Of a stretch of DNA of 64,000 nt, positions 35,164 to 46,800 are shown one piece after another. The notes under the pieces were generated by a model. It worked only from the letters and a program-made list of their open reading frames with translations. It was not told the DNA's origin and did no database searches. How positions within the stretch are numbered: the stretch's first letter is position 1; each line of letters opens with the position of its first letter. Position numbers and translations under genes: made by a program. Origin of the DNA: Cryptomeria japonica (taxonomy: Eukaryota; Streptophyta; Pinopsida; Cupressales; Cupressaceae); contig NC_081407.1 of the NCBI RefSeq assembly GCF_030272615.1, positions 436,016,230 through 436,080,229 of the forward strand. Reading direction: 5' to 3'.

Positions 35164-35394
35164 AATAAACAAAATATAATATATCAAAAATCCTATTGGC
35201 CTCTGTGTCGGTATGCTTCCTTTCTCTGTGCCAGTGCTAGTGGTATGAATGTCGGTGTAGAGTGTGATCTGTTGATGTCGGTGAACTATCTTGCCAGTGT
35301 AATGCCTTGTCGGTGCCATAAGATTGTAAGGTTGCCATAAATGACAAAACCTTCAATCACCTACAATGTCTCATTGGAGTGTGCATATGCCAAC
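35164..35394 (-). repeat. LTR fragment of the pol-less family
   Basis: It matches the right part of the shared LTR (about 33621-33828, aataaacaaaatataatata ... tatgccaac). The terminal A is lost, and the sequence continues into the Tat-like LTR. Confidence 0.85.
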
Positions 35395-37146
35395 TTATCC
35401 CCTGTGATTGATGACGTGGAAGTACAGGTGGCCATCCAAGTGGTCGTCCAGGTGGGCTTAGAGCGATCGCACAGATCCAACGGTGATCGCACAGATCTGA
35501 CGGTGGTCGCTAAGCCGCAAGGAAAAGTTGCTCGCCTAGTTATCAATTCAACTAGCGACAAGGTGGGTCCAATCTAGATGGCAGTCCAGATGGCAGACAA
35601 AGTGGACCCTTGAGCAAATCAGAGGTCGACACGTGGAAAAAGTCTATAGACAAGCGGATGTCTATATTTTTAAGTCAACTTTGAACTTGAACTTTGAACC
35701 GGTTCAAATTGGTTCAACACTTCAAAATGATTCAATGGTTCAAAGTTCATTAGTTCAACACTTCAAAATGGTTCAATGGTTCAAAGTTTAGTACTTCAAC
35801 GCTTCAAAATGGTTCAATGGTTCAAAGTACATTATCGTCACTTGTTCTTGTGGGCCCAGGATGAAGAAAGCAAACAAGCAGAGATAAAAGAAAATGGTGG
35901 GGCCCGCTAGAAAGTAAACAAAAATTTAATGCAAGCGGTCATGGTTCATGCAGGTGATCCAATGGCTGCCAATAAAAATTGCACGGTGGATGCAGGACTG
36001 GTTGTTTGAATGGTGAAAAGCCCACCAAGCAAGGAGATAATTTCTACATGAAAGATTAATGCATATGCTTATTGATTATCTGAATATCCAAGTGTTGCAT
36101 ACCATTGGAAAGCTCACAAAATGGGGAGATCATTTCCATGATCATTTTTTAATAGAAGTTTCAACACGGAGAGCATTTGCCAAAGAATGCATAAGATTTT
36201 CTTGGTAGGATTTTTTTTTAATATAATCACATTTCAATTCATCATGCAACTTTCACATGGGGATAGCTATTTTCGCATTTAGATATGCAGATTTTTAAAT
36301 AGGAGGATCAATGGCAGTCCTTTTGAGCAGTAAAGACTATTATTTTACAGTATTGTGCATGAGTTTTTATGCCCTTTTTTGGGGGTAGATTCACCCAAGG
36401 CTTTTCTCATGTAGTCATTTTAGTGTTTTGAAGGAAATTCATCATTATTTCTACATATTCCTTCTCTCCTTATTTTTTTTGTTTGGTTCTTTCTTTTTTG
36501 CATACACATTTTTGCAAAAAAGCATTGTAGCTCAGCAGTATTTGAGTTTCGTAACAGAAGTACTCCTTTATTTTTCAATAATATAGTAGCAGATTTCCTT
36601 CTTGGCACTTCTTGTATTATCTAGTGAACGAATGATTTGATAATTTCCTATGATTTTTATCCTCTAATTTGTCTCATTCAGTCAATTTGTGGTGCAAGGA
36701 GATATGTGTTAGTTGCGGGTTCTAGTTTATGTTAATTGATTTTAATTGCTTGAAGCTATGAAAACTTGTTGTTTTCTTTCATGCATGCATTAAATTCATC
36801 CCTTTCTAGGAAATTTTTATGCACCTACATGTTCAGTTGAGTTGTGAAGCAATCAAGGTTATTTGTTGAAGGTTTTGTGAGTTAAGCAAGTTGCAGATCT
36901 CAGATAAGATATTTGGTGCATCACCTTCATTAGAATAGATTTACATTACATGAAAGCTTTCTATCCTTTTCTATCCCTTTTTCTTATCAAAATTATTTAC
37001 AAGAGATTCACCAAACAGGAAGCCGGCCTGATCTCTGGAGATTCACCTTCACTTTGAGCAACCCATAGGCTCGAAGGTGTTTCCATGTTTCACAGGATTG
37101 CTTGTTTTTGAACTTAACATCACGAGTGCAATACTCAATGAGAACA
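35395..37146 (+). repeat. Tat-like 5' LTR, left end missing
   Basis: It matches 45157-46970 and ends aatgagaaca. It contains a gatctgacggtggtcgct cassette (about 35494-35520) and a set of ~43-bp repeats (35690-35830). It is joined directly to the pol-less family LTR fragment at 35394. Confidence 0.88.
35690..35832 (+). repeat. short tandem repeats in the Tat-like 5' LTR
   Basis: About three copies of a 42-45-bp unit based on ggttcaacacttcaaaatgg and ttcaatggttcaaag. The same array is in the 3' LTR at about 45525-45660. Confidence 0.85.
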
Positions 37147-37151
37147 ATTTT

Positions 37152-37170
37152 TGGCACACCCGGTGGGACC
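37152..37170 (+). other. Tat-like primer binding site candidate
   Basis: TGGCACACCCGGTGGGACC begins 5 bp after the LTR. The TGG start and GC-rich body fit a tRNA 3' end, but I cannot name the tRNA with confidence. Confidence 0.65.
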
Positions 37171-37317
37171 CATTTGAGTTATCACAACTCAAAGAAAATC
37201 CATTTTTGCTGTTGTTTTGGTATTGACAGCAACATTTCAGCCTATTGAGATTAATTTTCCTAAGTACCAAGCGACTCTATTTTCTAGTTTTATGTGCAGA
37301 ACAGGTCTTAACAACAT

Positions 37318-39265
37318 ATGAAAAAGTATCAAACCAGACAGAGCAAGGATCCGGTTGAGCATATTGAGCTACCATCATCATAGAGAAGGTCAAGGACAAT
37401 GAAAAAGACAGAGAAAACAACAAATTCAGCAGTTGAGTTTCTAGAAAGTTCGTTAGTTGAAGTTTTTCTTGAAACTCCAAATTATAATCTTTCGTCTAAT
37501 TCTTCTCCTCTACCTAATAATTCTCAGCCCAATTTTGCCACCTGCATAAATCCTCTTTTTGCAACTACTCCAATTCAGCCATCTATTACCCATAATCCAC
37601 CAGTAAATCCTCCAATATTTACAATGCTCATACCAAGAGCACATGCTTTTGTACCCTTCAATAGAGGTGTCCCTTTGAATTTAACCCAACATGACCCTAT
37701 ACCAGGAGCAGCTCTGAAAAGTCTTCCTAGTTTCACTGGTGAAGACCACGTCACACCCATTGAGCACATAAGAGATGTAGCATCTCTATGTGCATTTCAC
37801 CATATAACCGAAGAGAATGTGGCGCTCAAGCTACTGGAAGCATCATTCAAAGGCAAAGCATTACAATGGTTCAGGAGCTTGCAAATTAATTCAGTTATTG
37901 ATTGGGATGGTTTGGGTGATAAGATAACAAAGTAGTTTGCAGATAAATCTGATCAACTATCATTGGTTGAGCAAATGACCACTATCAAAAGGGCACTGCA
38001 AGAGAAGATGATTGATTTTAATTACCGTTTTGAATGAACCTGGAATAGAATTCCTACAATGGTAAAACCCTCTCCTGAACATGCATTTTTATATTATTTG
38101 AGAGCTTTAAATAGCGATATTGTTGTTATGATTCAATCTATGGGTGGGGTTACTTTACCAGCAGCTTATGGTATATCTATTAGAGTAGAAAACATCCTTA
38201 TACAAGCTGGTAAAATTACCCCTAGGCCTCCTATGCCTATTTTTCCTAGTATAGAACCATTGATGTCTTTACAAGTACCCCCTATAGTTGCAATGTTTGA
38301 TGTTCCAGTACTAGGTTTTCAAAATTATGTTCAAAATAGTGTTGTGGCAAACTCATCAAAGCAACTACAGATGTTACAAGATATGTTTATAAAGAATGTT
38401 GAAGCAACTCAACTAATCTAACAGACTATGCAAAATTTTGGCAATGAATTAGTGAACATCAAGAAAAACCAGAACCAAAATCAAAGGTATCAAGCCCCAT
38501 ATCAAGCTCCTTATCAACCCAATAGGCCTAACTACCAAGTTGATGCTCAGAATCAAAGGAGGAACTACAACAATAGGCAAAATCAGCAATATAATCAAAA
38601 TACTACTAGCAATTCTAAAGGAATTGTTCCTACTCAGAACAATATGGCACAAGAGTGGTGTTTTCCTTTCCAACAACCTCATAATCAAGCGTCATGCCAA
38701 AATGCAATGAATGCTCAATCACAAGCTTTGATGGTTCAAAATAACATGTCTTATCAAGATGTAGGTATAAATGAGGAACTAGAAGGTCCTGAGGTGGCTA
38801 TGATGAATTGGCAAGGTGAGGAATTTTGTGGAGATAATCATCCGCAAGCACAAAATAGACCTTTTTCACCTGTTGCAGAAAATACAAGGTCAAAGAAACA
38901 TGCTATTGGCATTGGACAGCAAGCTACAAATAATCAACAGCAAGTTGTAAATAATGGACAGCAACAAAATAAATTTGGACAGCAGCTAGATAAAGGACAA
39001 CAACAAGCTTCTACAAGTTAGCAAGTTGTTAGTACAACTCCACTTGTCCAGAATGTGCAGATTTTACCAAGAGCATAACCTGCAACACCTAAAGAGCAGC
39101 AAAAAGTTTAATCTCGGTTAAAACCGGCTCATCAAGACCCTGTTGTTCCAAAAGTACAACACAAGGTTAGTGGTGTTCCATTTAATATTATTGAATCTAT
39201 GCCAAAAACCACTATTTCCATGACAATGATAGATGCATTGCAAATTCCTGGAAAAAGGAATTGCT
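37318..39265 (+). pseudogene. Tat-like gag
   Basis: One phase of about 650 codons, with ATG at 37318 and a second Met at 37399. The gag domain lies around 37690-38110 (LPSFTGEDHVTPIEHIRDV, LLEASFKGKALQWFRSLQ, HAFLYYLRALNSDIVVMI). A Gln/Asn-rich segment (38430-39020) follows. I see no clear zinc knuckle. Stops lie at 37378, 37933, 38036, 38419, 39019 and 39076. The switch to the pol phase is at a short A-run near 39253, best explained by loss of one A. Confidence 0.88.
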
Positions 39266-39860
39266 GAGAGACAAATTGGATAATCTTTCCTTGACTAATG
39301 AACCTCAAAAAGATCAGCCTAGAGTTGCATTAGCTAATTATATCCCAATTAAGACTAATCGGCCAATCCAAAAACCAAAGCCTCTTCCATTTTTTGTAAC
39401 ATTGATAATTGGCAACCATCTAGTCCACAATTTCTTGATAGACTCAGGAGTCAGTAGTTCAATTATGCCCAAAGACCTTGCAGATAAACTTGGTCTAATT
39501 TATGAGCTTGTTTCTAGAGGAGTTGTATAGTTAGATGGAATAGCAGTTAAGTCAGTTTGATTGGTCAAAGATCTTGGTTTGACCTTGCATGCTTGTCCTA
39601 ATTTTGTAATACCTCAGGACATGTATATAGCTGACTTACCTCCCCACTTTGTTATTTTCCTATCTAGAGATTTCATAGCAAAATTAGGAGGATACCTTTC
39701 TGCTGATTGGTCACACTTGTTTTTTAGAACCCGGTATGGTACTAAGGTTACCATTAAGTCAGAACCCCAAGCCACTTGCCACTTAGAACCATATACCCCA
39801 AGTCCTATAAATGCAGATCTTACCATCAAAGACCATGCGGAGTTACCACCTATCTAGGAT
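39261..39860 (+). pseudogene. Tat-like protease
   Basis: The retropepsin active site is NFLIDSGVSSSIMPK at about 39430-39475, preceded by TLIIGNHLVH and followed by LGLTLHACPNFVIPQDM. Stops at 39528, 39558 and 39855 interrupt it. The linker after it runs in the same phase into the RNase H-like domain. Confidence 0.85.
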
Positions 39861-40049
39861 CTAGATACACCTGTTCAAGGCATACCCAATGTGAATTTGG
39901 ATGAGTGAGCAGCCCAGAATACTACAAAGGATCCTTTCATCAACATCGATGACATAGGTCTTGGTGTTTATATGATTCATGAGGAGGATTATGTTATTCC
40001 TAAGCTTGAAAAAGAGGATATTTCTCTTGACCAGCAGTCAGAATAGCAG

Positions 40050-40556
40050 AGAAATCAGGTTTGGGAGCTCTATTTTGATGGTTCAAGATGTAAAAATGGT
40101 TCCGGAGGTAGTGTTATGCTAGTTTCACCCGAAGGTATGAGATACTACACTGCTTTCAAATTTTCTTTTAGTTGTACAAACAATATAGCTGAGTATGAAT
40201 CATTAGAACATGGCTTAGAATGGGCTAGATAGAAAAAAGTTAAATGTTTACAAGTTTTTGGTGATAGTGAACTAGTAGTGAACCAAGTAAGGAATATCCA
40301 TGTCACCAAAAATGATGTTTTGAAGATGTACAAGCATAGAATTTGGGATTTAATTGAATATTTTGATGCATTTAATCTATTGTCCATACCTAGAAGTCAA
40401 AATAAAGAAGCAAATAGGCTTGCTGCTTTAGGATCTTGGTTCAATATTCCAATAGAACTAGAAAATATTGATAGACAGCAGTATGTTAAAGTTGCAGTAA
40501 GGCCCTCAGTTCCAGATAACATGGTTAATTGGCAGGTTTTTCACTCAGATGAGTAG
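40050..40556 (+). pseudogene. additional (archaeal-type, RVT_3-like) RNase H located before RT
   Basis: A complete RNase H fold is readable: first catalytic Asp in WELYFDGSRCKNGSGGS, Glu in NNIAEYESLEHGLEWA, Asp in LQVFGDSELVVNQV, and the C-terminal block RSQNKEANRLAALGS. In that last block Asn sits where Asp is usual in NxxADxLA. In Tat/Ogre elements this domain normally follows the native RNase H. Here it lies between protease and RT in the same phase as both. Stops at 40228 and 40554 show decay, not rearrangement. The minus-strand Tat-like element at 62243-62592 has the same domain in the conventional position. Confidence 0.88.
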
Positions 40557-41705
40557 ATTACCAATTTCCTAATTGAAGAAGTAGAGTTTTCTGCTAGAAA
40601 TTAGCGTAAGTTCAATGATCAATATGAAAATCAGTTTCTCCAATTGAAAACTAACAAGCTGCCCAAGGGTTTGGTAACCCTTGAATCTATTTTTAATACA
40701 GATGATCAGTTCAGGAAGGATAAAGGCAACATGTTTGTGAAGGAATAATATTATGAACCTGTTGAAATATTCAAGGACAAGCTACTAAAAATTGGCAAAG
40801 TATGTACCCCTAAAGAGAAACATGCTTTTGTAAAACTTTGTCAAGAATTCAATGACATATTTGCATGGAGGTATGAAGATTTGAAAGGATTTGATCCTCC
40901 TTTAGCTCAGCATACCATAGAGTTGTTAGATAATGCAAAACCAGTATGGCAGAAACAAAGACCTCTTAATCCAAAATTAGAATATCTTATGAAAACTGAG
41001 TTAAATAAGTTGATTGAATGAAACATCATATTTCCAATCAAGCACACATCCTGGGTGTCCAATCTAGTTCCCATTAGGAAGAAGAATGGTGAACTGAGAT
41101 TATGTGTTGATTTTAGAGATCTAAATAGAGCATCCCTACAAGACCATTACCCGTTGCCCTCAATGGAGCAAATTTTGCAGGTTGTATGAAGATCAGAGAG
41201 ATTCTCATTACTGGACGGTTATTCAGGATATAACCAAATTCTGCTCAAAGAAGAAGACCAGTACAAAATAGCATTTACCACCAAGTGGGGTACAATGGTT
41301 TATAATAAAATGTCATTTGGACTGACCAATGCAGGGGCAACATTTCAGCATGCAATGGATATGGCATTTCAAGGCCTGATTAACAAGTTTGTTTTGGTTT
41401 ACCTAGATGATGTAACTATTTTTTCTAAAAAGCCTAATGAACATCTTGACCATCTCAGATAGGTATTTGAGAGATGCAGGGAATATGGGGTTTCATTAAA
41501 TCCCAAGAAGAGCATATTTTCTATTCATGAAGGCAAGTTGTTGGGATATATTATTTCAAAGAATGGGATTTCAATAGATCCTGAGAAGATCGCAACCATA
41601 CTTGCATTACCATTACCAGCACATAAGAAGGGACTCAAAAGTTTCATAGGTAGGATTAACTTTATCAGAAGGTTTATTCCTAATATTGCAGCATTGATGT
41701 AGCCA
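40557..41705 (+). pseudogene. Tat-like reverse transcriptase
   Basis: A linker (FNDIFAWRYEDLKGFDPPLA) leads to RT blocks: PVWQKQRPLNPK, LVPIRKKNGELRLCVDFRDL, LLDGYSGYNQILLKEED, MSFGLTNAGATFQHAMD, the active site VYLDDVTIFSK (41396-41428), LNPKKSIFSI and LKSFIGRINFIRRFIPNIA. Stops lie at 40602, 40746, 41019, 41187, 41460 and 41700, mostly TAG or TGA. Confidence 0.92.
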
Positions 41706-41714
41706 CTTACAGCC

Positions 41715-42270
41715 ATGCTTAAGAGAAATATTCATTTTCAGTGGACTAAGGAAGGTAGGAACAGTTTTGAAGAAATAAAAGAGGCAATTGCAGCAGCCCC
41801 TACTTTCATTAATCCTGAATTTAAGAAAGATTTTATTCTATGTGCTTTTGGGAGTGAAGATACTATTTCTACAATGTTGTGTCAGCAAAATGATGAAGGC
41901 TTAGAACAGCCAGTTGCTTTCTTTAGCCACATTTTGCATGATTATGAGACTAGATACTCATTTGTAGAAAAGCATGTGTTAGCATTAATAAGAAGCCTTA
42001 AGAAATTTAGGCACATGCTCTCTAACAATAAGATTCAGCTTATGGTTCCTCATCATATAGTGAAAGAGTTTTTTCTCAGCAAAGACGTAAATGACAAAAG
42101 GGCAGGCTCGATTACTAAGGCAATGGAATATGGCATCTCTATCAAGGTAACCAAGCTAGTTAGAGGCAAGGGTTTATGTGAGCAGCTTGCTAGCACAGAA
42201 AATAGTAAAGAAGAGGAGCAACAAGTTGAAGTGGTGCTTAATAATGAAGAACAATTTGTTGCCCCAGCTT
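41715..42270 (+). pseudogene. degenerate native RNase H (connection domain)
   Basis: It sits where gypsy RNase H belongs and is recognisable from FILCAFGSEDTISTMLCQQ, VAFFSHILHDYETRYSFVEK and SLKKFRHML. The first catalytic Asp (TDAS in active enzymes) is replaced in AFGS and the TDH Asp is replaced in VPHH; only the Glu region (FVEKHVLAL) is kept. It is open for 278 codons, so the losses are substitutions and not frame decay. This parallels the known conversion of native RNase H to a connection domain in retroviruses and Tat elements that acquired a second RNase H. Confidence 0.82.
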
Positions 42271-43529
42271 TGCTAGTCACTTGGAATCAACAGATTGCCC
42301 ATTATTTACAAACCAGTGACTGTCCGGAAGGCTTAGACAGATCAAAATGGAGGTATTTCAGGATACAAGTCATTCCTTATGCTTTAATAGATGGTATTTT
42401 GTTCAAAAAAGATTATAACAATGTTCTATTAAGATGCATTAAGCCAGATCAAATTGAAAAAGTTCTAAGTGAATTTCATGAAGGACCTGCAGGAGGTCAC
42501 TTTGCAGCAACAACAGCAACTCTAAAAATTATGAGAGCTGGTTATTATTAGCCTGAAATGTTTAAAGATGATCACTCATGGGTGAAGAAATGTGAAAAAT
42601 GTTCATTGTTTGCAGGCAAACAGAGGCTATCAGTCTCTCCTTTACAACCAATTGAAGTAGAACAACCTTTTTCAAAGTGGGGGCTTGATTTTATAGGACC
42701 TATTAATCCACCTTCTAGTGCAGGTCACAAATGGATTCTTACAGCAAGTGATTATTTCACAAAGTGGATAGAAGCAATTCCATTGAAAGAAGCTAATGAG
42801 ACTTATGTTCTAAATTTCTATCAAGACTTAGTGTCTAGGTTTGGTACCCCAGAATCAATCATTTCTGATAATGCTTTAGCTTTCATTGGTCTTAGAGTTT
42901 CAGATTGGTCAGTTAAGCATAATATATATTTCAATACTACGTCCAATTATTACCCTCGGGGTAATGGACAAGCTGAATCAACTAACAAGAACTTGATCAA
43001 CATCATTAAGAAGACCATTGTTGAGAATCAGAGAAGTTGGCATGAAAATCTCAATTTAGCCCTTTGGGCTAATAGAATTACACCAAAGAGATCAACAGGT
43101 AACTCTCCTTATGTTTTAACTTATGGAAAAGAAGTCAAGTTACCTATTTTAGTTGAATTGCCAACTTTGAATTATGTAAAAGAATTTGAGTTACTTGAAG
43201 AGAAGTCGATGCAGATTAGGCTTGGTCATCTTTTGGAGTTAGAAGAAACTCGCAGGGAAGCATGCAAAAAATTAGAAACTCACCATGCTCAGATGAAGAG
43301 AACCTTTGATAGAAAAGTTGCACCACGCATATTTAATCAAGGTGATCTTGTTTTCAAATAGGATGAATTAAATAACAGACCTAGTAGACATACCAAGTTT
43401 TATGCCATGTGGGATGGTTTGTATGTTATCATAGAATGCAAACAGAATAATGCATTCTGGCTTGCTAAGTTGGATGGAGAGGTGTTCCCAATCCCTGTCA
43501 ATGGGATTCACCTCAAACTATGCTATTGA
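42270..43529 (+). pseudogene. Tat-like integrase
   Basis: H2C2 zinc domain: HEGPAGGHFAATTATLK ... CEKCSLFAG, with TAG at 42549 inside it. DDE core: WGLDFIGPINPP, SIISDNALAFIG and GNGQAESTNKNLI. The C-terminal part RIFNQGDLVFK (TAG at 43359), then HTKFYAMWDGLYV, ends VNGIHLKLCY at 43529. Confidence 0.92.
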
Positions 43530-43887
43530 GTACTAACAGTTTGCATATGTACATAGTAGAATAATTGTAGTTCTTTCTTTTCAGCAGTTTGCAAGCTCAT
43601 CTATAAGAAGAGTTGTAGTAATTTAAATTGAATAAGTTCTTTCAAGCACATTGCAGCTGATCTTTCAATTCATTTTTTGTTTCTATTTTCTATAAGTGCA
43701 GATTACACAGTGTGCAGGCTTAGTTGTATGTAGAGCCTTCATATTTTCCTTTTCAGTTTTTGTTTAGAATGTCGAGATGCATTTCCGCATTTTGGGGAAA
43801 ACAAAATTGACTCAATGCCCAATGGATATGCTAGGCTACTGGATTCTACTATTTAGCAAGAAAACACCCCTGAGAGGTCGCCAAAAA
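43530..43887 (+). other. Tat-like 3' UTR
   Basis: AT-rich and non-coding. A purine-rich run (ttttggggaaaacaaaa, about 43791-43806) is a polypurine tract candidate, which would put the LTR start at 43808. A TGTTA-type LTR start at 43888 is the alternative. Confidence 0.55.
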
Positions 43888-46800
43888 TGTTACAAAAATT
43901 TTGCACATACCAAATTTGGTGCCCTAATGAAGCCTTGCATTCATTCATTCTAAAAAGATCAAATCATGAACAAGGAAGAAATGCATTGTTTTTTCTAACT
44001 TGTTTGCTTCATGAGCAGATACAGGAAAGTAAGACAGCATGTGGGTTAAAATGGGCTCTCGAAGAGGTTGAGCTCAGTATGCTGATTTAAGAATACTAAA
44101 ATCTCCCTGCCACCTAATCAAGTAGCAACAAAGAAGGACTCAGAGGTTTTCAAGCATCAAGCTCAGAGATTTTCATGACAAACACTCAGGTGCAAGTCAC
44201 ATATAACAGCAGGGGTCAAGAAAAGCACTTATCCCACATTGGTAAGGGGAAGGAATTCTTCAACATTTAAATGTAAATCCACACACATATCAAGTGTCAA
44301 AAGCTTCAAATCTTTTGGCAAGAAGAAGCTCGTGGCCTGGTGAACCCCGTGCGCGCGCATCTCAAAGTGTCCTAATTTTGTGACTGGTCGGCGGGAAGAG
44401 ACTAAAGAGCGATCAAGTTGAAGAAAGATCAATGGTGATCGCAAAGATCTAACGGTTGTCGCTATGTTGCAATGAAAAGATGCACACCGGGTTATCACTG
44501 TGACTTGGTGACTAATGATGTGGCAGGGCAGAGAGCTTAAGACCAAAGACAGGTGGCATACAAGTGGCGATTCAGTGGCTGGTGACATGGCATGGATGGG
44601 TGACATCAAGTAGATCATGGTCGCAATGAGTCCCGAAAAGGTTTCATCGAAGGCTCAGTTCCATCGACATCGAGCAGACCTTGGTCACGATGAGTCCCGA
44701 AAAAGTTTCACTGAAGGCTCAATTTCATCAACATAATAATATCGATGAAACTACAGGTTTGATGAGACTAGTAAATGGCTTGCCGATGGAATACTTTGGC
44801 TGAAAGAAGGTTATCCAATAAAGCAAGATGTGTGGCAGGCCTAGCAGACAGGTGGTGCCCAAGTGGATCTCATGAGCCAAGTAGAGGATGACACATTTTG
44901 ACACATGGCATAAGAGAGAAAATTAGTTGAGGTTAAAGGTCAAGAAAGTTGAAGAAAGATCAATGGAGAGGCAAAAGATCTGACGGTAGTCACTATGTCA
45001 TAATGAAAAGATGCTCGCTAGTTATCAAAGTGACTTGATGACAAAGCACATGTGGAAAAGGCAAAGGGGAGGTGAGCGGCTAAGAGGTTAAATATCGAGC
45101 AGTTTGAGGGTAGATCAATAGTCGTCGCTATACTGCTTGATGAAAATGCTCGAAAGTTATCTCCTACAACTTGGTGACTGATGACGTGGAAGTAGAGGTG
45201 GCCATCCAGGTGGGCTCAGAGCGAATGAGAATGCACCACATGGTAGAGAGAAGATGAAGAACAAAGGCAGACCAATAGTAAAGATCGAATAGATTGATCA
45301 CATCCAACGGTGATCGCATAGATCTGATGGTGGTCGCTAAGCCACAAGGAAAAGTTGCTCGCCCAGTTATCAATGTGACTTGGCGACAAGGTGGGTCTAG
45401 TCCAGATGCTAGTCCAAATGACAGACAAAGTGGACCCTCGAGCAAATCAGAGGCTGACACATGTAAAAAGTCTATAGACGAGCGGATGTCTATATTTTTA
45501 AGTCAACTTTGACCTTGATTTTTGAACCGGTTCAAATTGGTTCAATGTTTCAAAATGGTTTAATGGTTCAAAGTTCATTGGTTCAACACTTCAAAATGGT
45601 TCAATGGTTCAAAGTTTTGTAGTTCAACACTTCAAAATGGTTCAATGGTTCAAAATACATTATCATCGCTCATTCCCATGGGCCCACGATGAAGAAAGCA
45701 AACAAACAGAGATAAAAGCAAATGGTGGGGCCCGCTAGAAAGAATGAAAAGTTAATGCAAGCGGTCATGGTTCATGCAGGTAATCTAGTGGCTAGTAATA
45801 AAAATTGCACGGTGGACTGAGAACTAGTTGTTTGAATGGTGAAAAGCTTGCCAAGCAAGGAGATAATTTCTACATGAAATATTAATGCAAATGCTTATTG
45901 ATTATCTGAATATCCAAGTGTTAGATGCCATTAGAAAGCTCACAAAATAGGGAGATCATTTCCACAATCATTTTTTAAGAGAAGTTTCAACATGGAGAGC
46001 AGTTGCCAGAGAATGCATAAGATTTTCTCAGTGGAATTTCTTTTTAATATAGTCACAGTTCAATTCATCATGCAACTTTCACATGGGGATAGCTAATTTT
46101 CGCATTTAGATATGTAGATTTTTAAATAGGAGGATCAGTGGCAGTCCTTTTGAGCAGTAAAGATTATTATTTTACAGTATTGTGCATGAGTTTTATGCCA
46201 TTTTTGGGGGGGTAGATTCACCCAAAGCTTTTCTCATGCAGTCATTTTAGGGTTTTGAAGGGGATTCATCATTATTTCTATATATTCCCTCTCTCCCTTT
46301 TTCCCTCTGGTTATTTCTTTTTTCCATACACATTTTTGCAAAAAAGCATTGTAGCTCAGTAGTATTTGAGTTTTGTAACAGCAACACTCCTTTATTTTTC
46401 AATAATATAGTAGTAGATTTCCTTCTTGGCACTTCTTGTATTATCTAGTGAATGAATGATTTGATAATTTCTTGTGATTTTTACCCTCTAATTTGTCTCA
46501 TTCAGTCAATTTGTGGTCCAAGGAGATACGTGTTAGTTGTAGGTTCTAGTTTGTGTTAATTGATTTTAATTGCTTGAAGCTGTGAAAACTTGTTGTTTTC
46601 CTTCATGCATGCATTAAATTCATCCCTTTCTAGGAAATGTTTATGCAACTACATGTTCAGTTGAGTTGTGAAGCAATCAAGGTTATTTGTTGAAGGTTTT
46701 GTGAGTTAAGCAGGTTGCAGATCTCAGATAAGATATTTGGTGCATCACCTTCATTAGAATAGATTTATATTACATGCAAGCTTTCTATCCCTTTCTATCC

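Noticed and set aside
43860..43895. Primer-site-like sequence on the minus strand (tttttggcgacctctcagggg) next to TGTTA
   Set aside because: It would imply a minus-strand element here, but the following LTR matches the plus-strand Tat-like 5' LTR and no minus-strand coding region follows on the left. I treat it as chance or a border of uncertain meaning.
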